Origin: Morchella semilibera
Taxonomy: Eukaryota > Ascomycota > Pezizomycetes > Pezizales > Morchellaceae
Length of the DNA: 64,000 bases
Reading direction: 5' to 3'
NCBI GenBank assembly: GCA_009192285.1
Contig: WBVU01000009.1
Span: 1,922,001 to 1,986,000, forward strand
How positions within the stretch are numbered: the first letter of the stretch is position 1; each line of letters starts with the position of its first letter. Shown here one piece after another: positions 25,122 through 38,751 of this stretch. Both the position numbers and the translations under genes were made by a program. The notes beneath the pieces were generated by a model. It was not told the DNA's origin. It saw nothing but the letters and a program-made list of their open reading frames with translations, and did not search any database.

Positions 25122-28100
25122 TGCCGTGAAAGGGGTCTGAATGCTGATCCGGCCTCCAACTCCGCGGTTCGCCGGCCGAGCCGTCCCTACTTCCTAAGTA
25201 GAGTGAAGTTTCTTTGACAATATATGTTGCAAATTAATGTCAGGAATTTCCAGGATAGATCAAGTCTCTATAACAGGTCAGCGTCAATAGAATACGTAAA
25301 TCCCTTTTTGTGGAAATTATATTTCACCGAGAGGTCGTGGAAAATAAAAAAACTTCACATGTGATTATATATAATATATCCATACCTGAAAATGGAGTAG
25401 AGCGGACTCGAGAGATGCAGATATATCAGAATATCTAACCCCAAGTTTATTCTGTTGAAAATGTCAATCAGAGGCACGTATCCGGCGATTATACCGTTAG
25501 GGAAAACTGATGGTGATATTTCCCAGCCAGAAGGTCTAATATCGCCCTCTCCGAGTCGATCTAAGCATAACAGATGTGATTGAGCACTTCAACCGGTGAA
25601 ATACACTGTTTTGTCATGCATGAGTACAGAAAAGGGCATGAATACTTTATTTAGTTTGTTGTAAAATTTTAGTCCACAGGTCTGTACCCGGGCTCCCGCC
25701 TCTGCTGTGCGTATAATTACATGGTACATGTAATTAGTACAACCTCCCCACTCACTTCCCCATATCCTCACAGAGTGGTAAGGGTCCGTGCAGTACACGA
25801 TATAAGATAAAACCAGGTTAGTTTTTGCGGATTCCAACGATTGTTTAATTTAAAATATCGGTAAACTAGCGAGGGTTTTTAGGTCCAGCGTTAGAGTACA
25901 TGCATGTAGTTTCGCAACCTTGGCTTGCGAATCTATTCGAGGAGGAGTTTCGAAACTCAAGACTCGTCTTCATAGTTAATATGAATCCTACGTACTTAAT
26001 ATCCATAACGAAAAGGGCCTAACTTTTTTTACCCTGATGCTGTTGCAGCTCAAGTTTATCGGTACTAGGAGTGTTGGTGCCCCCGTGCATGACTTTCGAC
26101 CATGGTACCGGGGACTCCCCCCACCACGCCACGAAGCAGGCTTACCGAATATGAAGTCCTCGTGGGGTTAAAATTCCCGGAAATCCGTCTTAAAACGACT
26201 TTCTTTCCACTCTTCCCGCAGCCGAGAAAAGATCATAAGAGACCTTTATGGGAAAGAGCGTACCGCCCCCCCCCCCCCAAATCCTATGTATGTGTTACTG
26301 AATTCGAAAACGGCAGGAGTAGTACATGCATGTACATATTTAGATGACAGCCAATCGATAAAGGTTTTTACCGAAAGGAAATGCCATGTTATTCCAATGG
26401 AGATAGGAGAACATCAGCATTCTTGTTCGAACTAGTAGGCATCAACCAATTCCATACCATCGTGATCATACAAGGCCCATAGACCCCCCAGAGCATGTGC
26501 TGCCCAATTTAAGGAATGATATTCTCTGCGCAAGATAGGTGGGAGAACATTGGCAGTAGCCAGCCGAAGTAGACGTGAGGGGGAAAGCTGTTGCGCTGTT
26601 CACTGGGACCCAGAACTACTTTTGCACATAGTCCCGCTTGGCCCAAAGATGGAGATGTCAGCCGGCCCCGCCATCCTACACCCTTCGTCCGCCATGCGGC
26701 CCCTGCTTTCAACATGTCTCACTTGAATTTGACCACTTTGGACCAACCCAGCTGCATGTGCTAGATCGAATCATTAAGTTCTAGAGTCAATTACACACAA
26801 TCGTGATACCATGTTAATCCCTTTTCTATCAAGCCCGTCAGAGAGTTGAGCACACGAGCACAGTTTCCTAGCCAATTAAATATAAAGGACATTAGATAGA
26901 AAGTCTGTATGTGTGTGCGATGCAAGCACTAACCACAGACCCTGAAGCGCTGGTGAGGACCCGGATGTATACGAAAGTATGTATTTGGAGCAGTAGGGTA
27001 CTACTACAAGTCGTCAGCGCCGTAAACTCCAACAGTTCTGAGAATCACACTAGTTGAGGTATATGAGCCTGGGCCTTGTTTTCCAAGATACATGTATATT
27101 TGGTTCCATGTATATCAGGCCAACCGATGATAGTTTCGATGACTAGATCTATAGATGGGTGAGGTTACTGATGAGCCTAGCTAGATAGGGATCTCCACAA
27201 ACAAAAACTGGAACCAGCAACCCAACCCGTCGTTGCTCCAAGTAGATAGTCTTTTCTTCGATGTATTGCCAGTATTTTTGGTGTAAAAAGGTTCATTGCA
27301 TGAGATAAAGCGGATATTTGAGAGAGCCGATTTGAAGGGATTAATATTGGTCTGGAACACCATCGAATATGGCATGGACATACAGTAGCACATGATGGCA
27401 GTCGAATACGATCTCGGTTGAGCTTTGTTCCCCAGGAGGGGACTAAGAGAGGGCCACGGCGTTCCTTGAGGGTGATTTTCACAGCCAAACTAATTGGAGA
27501 TTCTTCTGGTTGGTAGTCGATCTTCCATAGCGCTGATGATGGTTGATCCATGAGCCAGGCTAATGTGGTTCGGATTTTGACGTACACGTTTTTCATTCGG
27601 GATTGCCTGCTTTGACCTTCACGGATGCAGCCTACCAACTCTGAGCCGAACTTCTACAATTGTATAGGTTTCTCTGTGGGATCTAAAGATTACTCTCATA
27701 CTGCTTTAAACCTCGGAATTATGCAGCTCAAAGCTAGACAGAACTCCTGCAGCTTTGTACAGCGGCGCGTTCGATCAACGCGTTGCAATGATAGGCTACG
27801 GCGGTGTCCGCACGTTGATCAGTCGCTACCATGCTCTCTCCCCGTACAAATATCGATTGCCTTTGATACATATCTTTCTACATACTCCTCCCTTTCTGAT
27901 CCCCCTTGTTTGTATATAACGTCCCATGCCTACAAACAAAATGGGAACCTGCTCTGCAGAGAAAGAGGGCTCGTGCTCTTAGCAGATAGGTTGATAATAA
28001 CTCCTCAGATACACCCAATCTGCAGGGAGCCGCGGGAAGGCTTTGAGTAAAAGAACTTATTTAATTTTTATAAGGATTAATTCCGTGAAAGTCAATGAAG

Positions 28101-28342
28101 CATTGGTGCGGTATGTTGACGTGTCCGCTGCTGCCCGGAGAGAGTTTGAGTTTCGGGTTGAAGGAGGTCAGTCTCCAATATATAAAGACACTGATATCTC
28201 CCGCTTGCTATATTGAAATAACTAGGTCCTACTGCTACTACTCCCAGCTGTACGTGTTAGTCTGCCCTGCAAAGCTAGCTTCCTTCAATCCAATAATCTG
28301 TGCCAGTCCACGTCAGGTCCCCTTCGTTTTTCAATTCGATCC

Positions 28343-28357
28343 CATATATATATATAC
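28343..28357 (+). promoter_or_regulatory. TATA-rich promoter element
   Basis: An alternating TATATATATATA stretch about 65-75 nt upstream of the ATG of the luciferase-like-domain gene, followed by a pyrimidine-rich leader. Confidence 0.45.
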
Positions 28358-28420
28358 CTCTTTCATCCATCTGTTCACCTCAGTCATCTTATCATCCCGT
28401 GAATCCTGATACATAAAACA

Positions 28421-29416
28421 ATGGAGACCGTCCATCTAATCTCGAAATTCATCTCTCCTCCTCTCCCTTCGTCTCCATCGGTGCACACAACCCCAAACCT
28501 TAACCCTCTCTTTACATCTCAGCCCGATGGTTACATCCTTTTTGCGCTGTTGGTGCTCCCTGCTCTTGTGTTTTTAGTATACAAGGACTATAATGCCTTC
28601 TTATCACTCGGTCCTGGAGGAACCCCATCAACATTTTACGGCTACCTAAAGATCACATCTCTCCGGGTCATAACTCTCCGCAATACTCGAGTTCCTGGAC
28701 CAATTCCTGAAAGCCTGCAAGGCGGTGGTTACCTTTCACCAATTGGCATCCCAAAACGCAACTCCAGACGTCCCAATGTAGCTGGTATTGCGCCGCATAG
28801 GCAAACCAACCAGAAGCCTTCAAAGGAAATATATGACCTTCTTTGTCGATCGATAGTTGAGCTAGCGGATAAACATCCAAAAAAGCTGAGAATGGCTACC
28901 AGCTGTTTCGAGAAACATTGTTCTGGCCTGTTCTCCATAAACCAGGTCAATAAGACCCGCAACGGAGAGGTTGCTCATGCTCATCCATTTGATGGGAGTC
29001 TACACTTGACATTACACCCGAAAGACGCCAAGGCTGTGATTGAAGCGGGGTGGGGAGGTATGTAACCAGTTATCCTATATCCTTTTTAAGGTTCTTTTGA
29101 CCAATTGTTATTGCCCGATCTAGAACGCCACCCTCTTGCTCGTGGTGGATGGTGCACACGCTTTGTTCCAGTCAATTTCCTCATGGTATACGCGCCACGT
29201 ACTGAAGAAGAAGTGAAGACTGTTATGGACATCATATTGGCAGGGTTTGGATGGGTCAACGGCGAGACTCTCAGTGGCTCCGGTACCGGAACTTATTCAG
29301 AAATTGTTGACAACCTAGCTTATACCAACCGCGCTTATGGCTCTGAAGCCGCGTCCACAGGTGACGGATCTGGGGTTACTGCAGGCCTTGCAAATGTGGT
29401 CATGGGAACTACTTGA
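28421..29416 (+). CDS. membrane protein with luciferase-like domain (PF17648, DUF5519)
   Basis: Two exons, 28421-29057 and 29124-29416 (66-nt intron), joining in frame to 309 residues. A transmembrane segment lies at about residues 39-57, before a DYNAFLSLGPGG-type linker. The domain then runs from about residue 65 to 275: GYLKITSLR, VAGIAPHRQ, TSCFEKHCSGLF, the H-HPFDGSLHLTLHPKDAK block, and, across the intron, GWGERHPLAR with FVPVNFLMVYAPR. These are the hallmarks of the fungal 'luciferase' domain family, whose biochemical function is not established; no light emission is implied. The intron splits the GERHPLA motif exactly, which supports the splice call. The gene is isolated, with kilobases of gene-free DNA on both sides. 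The family call rests on recognition of these blocks; function is unknown. Confidence 0.82.
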
Positions 29417-32400
29417 TTTACTACAGTCCTGCTATGGATGTCCGGTTTTTTTCAAGGAACTGCAACCTTTCCTAAACCAGGGATTTGGGCGTAGAAGTGG
29501 TCAGTTAGTACGGTACTAGCGAGGGTCTGGAAGGCTAAAGTTCCTTAGGCGTTATTCATAGGGTCTTTCCTATTGGTGTTAATTTTCTTTCTTCTCAAAA
29601 AAGTACTATCTCTCTTAAATTTACTTCATACTTGAAATCTCTGCTTAAAATAACCTTAATGTTCTCTCAAGATTCCCGTTTTAAATGATTTTCTAGGCCA
29701 GTTCGCATCACCCTAGGTCATCACCATGGTGTTTGTACATCCATTCCCCAATGTCGTAAATCAGCGTCATTCCAACTATAGCTAAGCTACATATTCCGCA
29801 AACCTGAAATCCTAGCCCCTATAACACAATAAGACCTATAGAAATACAAGATCGCAGTATACGAGGAAAACACCGGTTTACTGCTTCCTTCGAGGATCGA
29901 GCTGTTAATCAGAATCAGTCAGTTACACGACCATGAACGTACTCCCCGTTATTTTTTTAGTGAAAGCCAATGACTTGCTAGCATCCAGTAACATAGCCAC
30001 CCTTATGCAGCATGTATGCTGTTCTTCTTTCATTGGGAATATAGATGGATCACAAGGTACCAAAAATTCCTAAACGCATAGGAGAACCAAGATTATTTAG
30101 AGACCTATGATCTAGTTTATCCCCAGGATATGAATCATTGTATACACTGTCCTGCGAACGGTCGGTGCTTCCTATAAATACACAAGACTGAAGTCACGGA
30201 GTAGATGAGACTAGATGATTATTTGTCCGATCGGTTCCTCGAATTGCTAATGGTAATCCTTTCGGTGACATAGGCCTACACACAAAATATTATAGGGCTG
30301 TTTTTGAGCATTGACACTTGAATGTTTAAGTTGTTTCGTCATGAATAAACGCGTATATGCATGTTTTTACTACTGCATGTACTTGTATGTACGGGTTTCA
30401 GGAACAGAGTTACTGTGGCACATGTTACCATACCAAAATAAAAGGGGAGTGTAATAAGTACTGCAGCAATACGGGATCGTGCAAAACCTAGCTATTATGT
30501 CGTAGTATCATGGTATTCTGCCAGATAAGGTACCGGATATACCCACTTTTTTGTAGTGGCTGGACCGAGTTTATTATGTGGTAGTCAAAGTAACACATGT
30601 CATAACCGTCAAGACACGTACCAGACCGTGGATGCCCACATACGTATATAACGCTTCTCTAGGATTTATCTGTCGCCTACTATATGAATACATGATGATC
30701 ATAATTTACCCGCAAGGCTCAAGTGTTTTTCAATATTATAAGTGGCATTGAACAGCTGCATTATTCTCACTAATCTTGGGTGCATTCCGGATAATCAAAA
30801 CCGGTTAGACTCCAAGGGTTAGGGCTAAATTCCCCATAGGAATTATCTCCGTGGGAAAAAGTTCTCCAGCGGAACATCATATGCAGATATACGATGCATT
30901 ACTCCACGTTCTTTGCGCTTTGACACTACCCTTCATCTTCAACAGACTGCCTGACTACCTAAGCTCTGGGCTCTTCGGAATTCATTCGTCAGAGGAATAC
31001 TCTGGTTGGGTGTCATAAATGTGAACTAGGATTGGGAACCTTTCATTCGAGCCTTATTGCTGGGTTCAGAATTAGGTAGCCTATGACAACGACACACGCG
31101 CCCCACGCCGAACTTACACAGAAGATATCTTGAAGAGGCCATGGCGGAAGTCACTAGCTCACTTGTGCCTCGACTGCTCGTCTTCTGCATGGTATCCTAT
31201 GCGCAACTTAATCAGCGCCTTGTTGGGATGATTCATGAGATATCACTCTGGGAAATTACCTCTTGCATAGCTTTCTTTTTACATGCAACACTTATGTATG
31301 TATGCAGCTGTGTGCACTATCATGGGATCGGATAACCACCTCCGTCCATAATGCTAGTGTATCTAACAAAGCTGTCTACATATAGTTGGTACACCGCCTC
31401 CTTAGGTATCAATATCTATTCGTCTGCACTTTTTGGCGTTGTCTTTGCTACTTGGACTGAGGTATGACTTATGAAATATTTAGGATAGAAGAAATTCAAC
31501 AAGGCGAAATAAAAAAGCCCAACTACGCCTCCCCCATAGGAGTGACCCACAGGAATCATGGTGTATCACTCTTCCGCGGGTGGCATGAAATGGTCTCACA
31601 CTCAATTAACCCACATAAGCCCGCTTATTTTTTTTCTTTCCCGGCGCCGGTACCACCGTTGGCGCCTAGTAAATTATAAAATCGAGGGGCCAATGTTGCT
31701 AGAGGAGCACGGAGTTGAGTTCGATCGCCCATGTGTATCTGCATGTGCTCTGTCATAGTCGATAATATTGACGTACGTAGCATGAACTACACTACCTTTA
31801 ATTATAAGGCTGAACCGTTTCAACTCTGTAATTCAACTGAGACTATGCATTGTGACATAGCAGTCAGAAACTGAGGAGGGATTATCGGGAGCCCGCATCA
31901 ATGTGTGTGCTCCTGGCTCTCAGATGACTCTTCACCGACGACTGGGCCTTTTCCGCCTATCGGCTAGCTGCAGTACCTCCCTACACAAAACTGAGAATAC
32001 TAGGATATTACTTACGGAATAACAAAATTCGTAAGTGAATATACTCCAAAGAAAAATCTTTCTAAAACCAATCATATCCCTGACGAAATGTGTCAAATGC
32101 GCGTGGGGATCTCCATGCATTGCTTAATCAGTCTGTGTGGGTCCCTGCAGCAGAAATCCAGTGTCGCCATTTCTGGGAGCATATGACTTTAGTTACACTT
32201 CCACCAAGAACAAAACACGCGTATCTACCATGTACCAGGTTTTGAAATTCTCTGTAACTGGAAGGAATTACTTGGAATGTAGGTGAATGGAGAGTTTGCG
32301 ATACAGACCTAGGTGGGTGTAATGAGTTTGCGGACTTGAGGTTGTACTAGTATTAGGATGTAATAGAAACCTTTTATTCACCCCTGCTTTACACTTCAAT

Positions 32401-32855
32401 TTACACACCCCCGAGCCTAGGAAGAGGTGAATTGTTGAGGTTTATCTTGGTATTTTTTATAATTTTATCCCCCATAATCTTGTGATATCTTTATGAGTGG
32501 AGATTTCAGGTGTCCAAATCGAAATTTTAGACCTCCAGTAGGTGAGTACTCTGCATGCGGATCCAGGAAGGCATTTTCCCGGCATGACCGTGGCCTGCAC
32601 CGCAAACTCTCTAAGACCTCAAAGAATTGGGCGAGGTGATACCTGTTTTTCGTCTGTTGAGGGGTACTCATTATACCTGCATCGAAGGTAAGAGGTCGAT
32701 AGTAACAAGACATCTGCGCTATGACTGTGATCGAGGAAAAAAGCCTGTCAGAGGGCCAAGACTCGGGTTGTCTTCTCGGATCGGAAATTGGAGATTGATG
32801 GCAATCTTCAAATTAGCATGCTGAACTGTTTGAATCGTGTTCCGCGGGTAATAAT

Positions 32856-32981
32856 TACTCGCAACCTCATAGCGTTTCTGAACACTACCGCTATTACATG
32901 CCATATAAAAATGTAGTCTTGGCGGTTTTTTGTGTGTATGTAATATTAGTCGTGTTCAAAAACGCTATGAAATTGCGAGTA
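32856..32981. mobile_element. 126-bp fold-back element with 44-bp arms
   Basis: Left arm 32856-32899 and right arm 32938-32981 are inverted repeats of 44 bp with about seven mismatches, mostly C/T or G/A transitions, around a 38-nt loop. The shared core is CATAGCGTTT...TGAACAC. This resembles a MITE or fold-back element that has since decayed by transitions. No target-site duplication is obvious. Confidence 0.6.
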
Positions 32982-33153
32982 TAATCAGGAGTAGCACTCA
33001 TGCAGCTCGTTCCGGTAAACGCCGTTGGGAAGGCTTCGACTGATTGCGGGTGATAGTCCTGGCCCTTCCAAGACGCCAGGGCAAATAGGCACTTCCATTT
33101 AGATCTCTGTCTTGCTATAGTATTATATATATTATGCGATTCAATATTGTCTT

Positions 33154-33155
<2 letters not shown>

Positions 33156-33190
<35 letters not shown>
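33156..33190. repeat. 35-nt poly(A) tract
   Basis: 35 consecutive A, the longest homopolymer in the window. It lies 175 nt after the fold-back element and could be a retroposon tail, but I recognise no SINE or LINE body upstream. Confidence 0.85.
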
Positions 33191-33194
<4 letters not shown>

Positions 33195-33973
33195 ATGGCC
33201 ATCAGAATTGTTCCTTCCGAGGGTTATACAAGAACGCCATGCTGAAATGGAGTACGTAGCGTTCATAACAGACAACTTGGAGTAAAGAGTTTAGAAAATT
33301 GCCAAGACTTTATAAAGCTTATCTATAGCAGGTTCGATCTACATGTATATGATATCAGGTGTGATATACAATGTACGTTTGTACCACACAGGCACGATCA
33401 AAAGTTGGGTCATGAAATATCACTCTGAAAGTTGGGGATCCAGAGAACTACCTGGCTATCAATCAATTGATCTACCCATAGTCTGACGACACAGGCTTCC
33501 TATACAGTTTCAATTGGCTTCGCATGTTTCCTTATCTTATTAGGATACCAGTAACATTATAGGTCCATTGGATCACAGTATATCACTCGAAATATCATTG
33601 TATATTCGTATTTGCTTGTTGCTCAATTAAACAACTATAACCGAAAAGCCCCACCTGGAACTACCGAGACAACGCCTATTGAAGTCTAGGTCGCGTGGAG
33701 ATCTATTTAGAGAGTGACGAAGGGTATACTGGGTTTATTCCCACTCACAGATTCTGGCAGTAAATTTGATATCTATCTTAAATACACATAGAATTTCATA
33801 CGTAACACCATCACACAGGAAATACATTTACTAGCATCAAATATACTGAAGGGTATGGCAACTAAATATAATAATAAACCCTTAAGCAAGCCTCGAATTT
33901 TCAATAAACATTGACGCCGGTGTCCCAAAAATGCACCCTTCAATTACCAAAGATCTAAACATACCCTTTCTTC

Positions 33974-36217
33974 TCAATACGGCCTTACTCCATCTGCCCC
34001 GCCCTTCTTCTTTTTCTTCTTCTTCTTTCCTAGACATGGTAACCACATTTCCTTTACGCTGCTCCATATCACACCAGTCTCTAAGGTATCTGTACTTTTA
34101 CCCACTGTATACAGTATCAATACCATTAACACCACAAAAATTCCACTTGCAGCCCAAAAATGAGCTTGTGTGTAGTCATCCATGTCCTTCAGCTGCATCG
34201 AGAAATACCCTGTAATCAGCGTGAGTGGTAGAAATAGAAACGTGAACTTTGTTAAGAAGATGGCTACACGAGAAAGACGCTCCACGGCCTTTGCCTCCTT
34301 CATTGCGAGTAGATTAAACACCATTGATATTAACTCTGTTTTCTCCTCGAGACAGTCTTCGATTTCGCCGAGAGCGTAAAGCTTCACACGGTCTCGAAGA
34401 CGCTCAAATTTTGCGATGGCGATCGGAGAGAGAGGTACACCAAGGATATTAGGATCACCAAGAGTCGGAGATGGATCATTAGGGTTAGAGGGAGCGGCAG
34501 GCGGTGACTGGACGGTGGTACGGTTGGAAAGTGAATTTTCTTGCCGGTAGAGAACGTTGTCAATTATGATCTTTTTAGTCTCATACATGCGCTTCAGTGT
34601 AGCAAGCTGGCGGGCAAGACGGTGGAGGCGAGAAATGTGAGAAAGTTTGGGATCACGTTGCATTTCCTGCCGGAGGTTGCTCATGTGGATGCTGTAGGGG
34701 TCACCTCGTCCGATAACAAGGTTGAGAGAGGAGTACCAGTCATCGAAAAGATAGTAGAAAAGTAAACTCGGTGCACTATCAACCTATTTTATCAGTCCGT
34801 TAGCTAGTGGATATAAGCACAAAGAGTTTTGAAACGCACATCCTCCCTCTTGTCACCTTTGGTATGAATACGTCTAAATGGCATCTCCTCTAATCCTGAG
34901 TTTAGGTCGTAAGAGTTTCTTGCTTCATCTTGAGCCTTGGGTGATTGAGATAATGACCGAAACACGGTGAACATGTTTTTCCGTATCAGTTTCATTTGGT
35001 TTTCTGAGACATTTCCTGTTGGCTCGTGTAGTGCTAAAACAGTTCCTGTAGATAGCTTCATGTTAGTCAAATCATTTTACCACCAAAAGCATGCCGTATT
35101 TATGTATTTATGTATGTGAGGGTAACGAACCATCATCACAGAGAACTAGCCAACTCCAGAGTCGTTTTCCTTGTGGGTAGTTCTCGCCCTTATCCATGGA
35201 AGCTTTTCCATGCTTGTCACCGGACCAATGCCACTCGCTCTCATAGTCTGTGTCCTCCTCATCCCCGTTGCTGGAGTCTTCTCCTTCGTCGGGGATCTGA
35301 TGAAGGAGATTAAAGCCGATGCACATAACTAAAGCGACATCAGCATAAACCCCTAGGACACTGAAGGATATAATTTACATCTACCACCCCACTCTACAGC
35401 ATGCCAATGCCACACACTGCTAACAAGGTCCATATACCCCTGCCTCTCGTTTCCTCCAGCGAAACGGCTGTTTTCATTAATATCAGATATATTTTCGACA
35501 TCTCGGCCCCAATGAAGGTGAAGGCCATTTCTGAACCTTTCCAGGATCTGTTGCCGTGGCTGGACAGGTTTCTTTTGGACAGGCTCCACGCGTTGCGGTG
35601 GGGCAATCAGGGCGCTAGTATGCCGCGACGAAAGTCCGTAGTGCTGCGCGATAGTCCTAACAAGCGCCTGCTGTGTGTGGGGGGAGAAGATGTTTCTACA
35701 AATGGGATTAGCCAGTTTTCAATTATTACGGTTTAAGTATAGGTTTGGTGGCTATGCAGGTACTAACATCCATCGAGTTCGTAGCTCTCGTGGTCTCTAC
35801 AAATATGGGAAGTATGTTAATACTTCCTTCTCCCTTTTATTACAGTGAGAGTAGTCCAAATACCTCCTTTCCTAACAGGCCCTTAACTGCCTCCACTGTA
35901 GCTGGAGAGTCGTCGAGATTAAGTGCACACCACGCGGTGCCCCCCTCCTCTGCTGCACCTCCAAAATCGATAATGAAGTTGTTAGTCGCCTCATTCATGA
36001 CAGCTGCCTTGCACTCCTCGTAGACCGCGTCTGAGTCGAGATCTTGGAACTTGCTGCATAGCGTGGGGAAAGAGTGGTAATATTGATGTGTCGGAGACGA
36101 GTTGCTAGGTTTACTCGCGGCTCTTGGGTTTGGGGGAAGGTTGGCAAGCTGTATTCCAGTACTGTGAGCGGTCATTATAACCGTATTTGAAGGGTTTAAA
36201 GAAGGACTAGGGAACAA
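33974..36217 (-). CDS. CorA-like Mg2+ transporter family membrane protein
   Basis: Fungal member of the CorA superfamily (PF01544), predicted to move divalent cations across a membrane. Minus-strand exons: 36217-35864, 35796-35768, 35695-35379, 35328-35131, 35045-34840, 34783-33974. All phases agree, giving 637 residues (or 623 from the second ATG at 36175). Family blocks appear in order: RPRELRTRWI, WHWHAVEWGGR, LVLCDDGTVLALHEP, SLLFYYLFDDWYSSLNLV, and a long helical stretch. Two C-terminal transmembrane helices follow at about 545-565 and 576-598, with the loop TGYFSM in place of the canonical GMN motif of bacterial CorA, as is common in this fungal branch. The second exon is only 29 nt. 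The C terminus carries eight consecutive Lys. An insert rich in Pro/Asn/Ser (near residue 460-485) interrupts the stalk. The exact ion and membrane are not known. Confidence 0.85.
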
Positions 36218-37786
36218 CTATTGAATTAAATAGAGGGGAGACCGTTGCATGTCTTAGGTAGGTGCAGGAGTGCTGTAGAAAAAGCAATCGTCGCTTACGT
36301 GACATAGGCAGTGCCTGTGATCTGCTTCTTCTCTAAGCTCCAATAGAAGGCTAGAGAACTCTCAGGAATTCTTTCGGATCGAACCCATCAAGTCAATGGA
36401 GAGGCTCATGGACGTAAGTAAACCCTTAGAGCATTGAGTTCAATTCAATGTTTTTAGTTTTTAAAGAAACAAGATATAAAAAGTACTTATGTACATGTAG
36501 GTAGGTGCTCATATGAAATACACAGCTATTGTACATAAGCTAAACCTGGCTTTCCGATCAGCCTCTCCCCGAAAAGCAGGTCATCCGCTCTGTGCATATT
36601 TGACGATGCATGAGTGCAAGGTCCCCTAGCCACTGAGCCTCATCCAGAAACCCTAACCCTGGTTAGACTGACATCGGCATCAATTCACTCCATCTTCAAT
36701 AAGCTGTTTCTTCTGCCTAAAATCTATAACACAGTCCGGTACCTTTAGATACCCGGATATCATTACACAGCTCTCTCACTTCAATATCGCTCATCTGGCT
36801 ACATGTTCTCAGCCCTCCTCCCACCAGGATATACGAGAATGCTGCCCGCATCTCTAGAGCTGCTACAAATCCCTAGAACTCGGCCTCCGCCGCTGCCGTC
36901 ATCTTCCAAACTCTCAGACCCCCCCCCCCCCCCTCTAGCCCTACATAAGGATGTACCTACGTGCAGTCTCATGACAGAATCCGGGCCTCGGAACATACAT
37001 GTACTTATGTCTCAGCTCTCAGGACCCAATTTGCGAATAACATGCAGGGATACGCTTTCTTGTGTTCCGTGTCGATAATCGATAAACTGATAGCGCTATC
37101 AGGCGGGAAGAAGGAAATACATATTCATGGCGCCTGCTCTATTTACCTGACCCGGGAGCCGTCTAGGTTACCACAATACCTCCAACATCAAGCCGGATAG
37201 GGTAAGCCGCCTTTAAACCTACGAATATCACGCAGGGACAGACTGCACTTTAATTGCGCAAGCCTCTATGTGATCATCTAAGATCATCAAGAGCTACATG
37301 TAGAGATTGACTTGCTTTATTAGACAGGAGCACTATGAGATGCTGATATTTCCAAATTTTTCCATGTTACTATTATAGCTTCCTATGCTATAAAACCATA
37401 TGAAACTGTAGAGCAATAATCTTCGTTGTTTATTCGTATCATCATCATCCTCTACACTTAACTACCCCACACCAAGCACCAACATATTGCAGAAATAACA
37501 AAAAAACCTTCAACCTAAACCGAGCCCACTAAAACACACAAAAGTTGAAGGCAAAATCGGCATTCATTGGATCTGAAGAAAATGATATGAAAGTAACTCA
37601 ATATCATAAAATCACATCCCGTTCGATCCAGATTCGGCCTTCAAGAAAAGGGAAAAAATATGTCTCACAAAGATTACCATCTTTTTTTGTTTATTTGATT
37701 GTTAAAAAGATTTGACAAGAACACTAAAGGCTGGCTGGCAGACGGAGGGGGGGCAAATAGACGGAGGATAAGGGAATGTTGATAAT
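36218..37786. other. intergenic region
   Basis: Upstream region of the CorA-like gene and 3' flank of Arf1. It contains TACATGTA at about 36493, 36994 and 37290, a 13-C run near 36920, and AT-rich sequence. No gene recognised. Confidence 0.6.

Positions 37787-38751
<965 letters not shown>

Larger units (their letters stand above)
17590..28420. other. large gene desert
   Basis: No gene recognised in almost 11 kb. Open frames are at most about 150 codons and show no family motif. Unlike the left-hand region, simple repeats are scarce. There are about a dozen or more TACATGTA palindromes (dense between 23.1 and 25.8 kb), one small terminal-inverted-repeat element (21611-21704), a 22-A run at 25100-25121, and C/G runs near 22445 and 26265. 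The sequence is probably a mixture of intergenic DNA and heavily decayed transposons. The last 100 nt hold a TATATATATA element and a CT-rich leader for the next gene. Confidence 0.55.
29417..33973. other. gene-free intergenic region
   Basis: No gene recognised. It contains a fold-back element (32856-32981), a 35-A tract (33156-33190), scattered AT-rich sequence, and one TACATGTA near 33340. The longest open frames (about 80 codons) have no recognisable motif. Confidence 0.55.

Noticed and set aside
27177-27638. Minus-strand open frame of 153 codons
   Set aside because: No signal peptide, domain or family motif recognised, no sign of flanking exons; it may be a decayed gene fragment but I cannot support a call.
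36651-36662. Telomere-like CCCTAACCCT (also TTAGGG-like strings near 11852 and 30818)
   Set aside because: Only one or two units, not an array; not evidence of a telomere or fusion.
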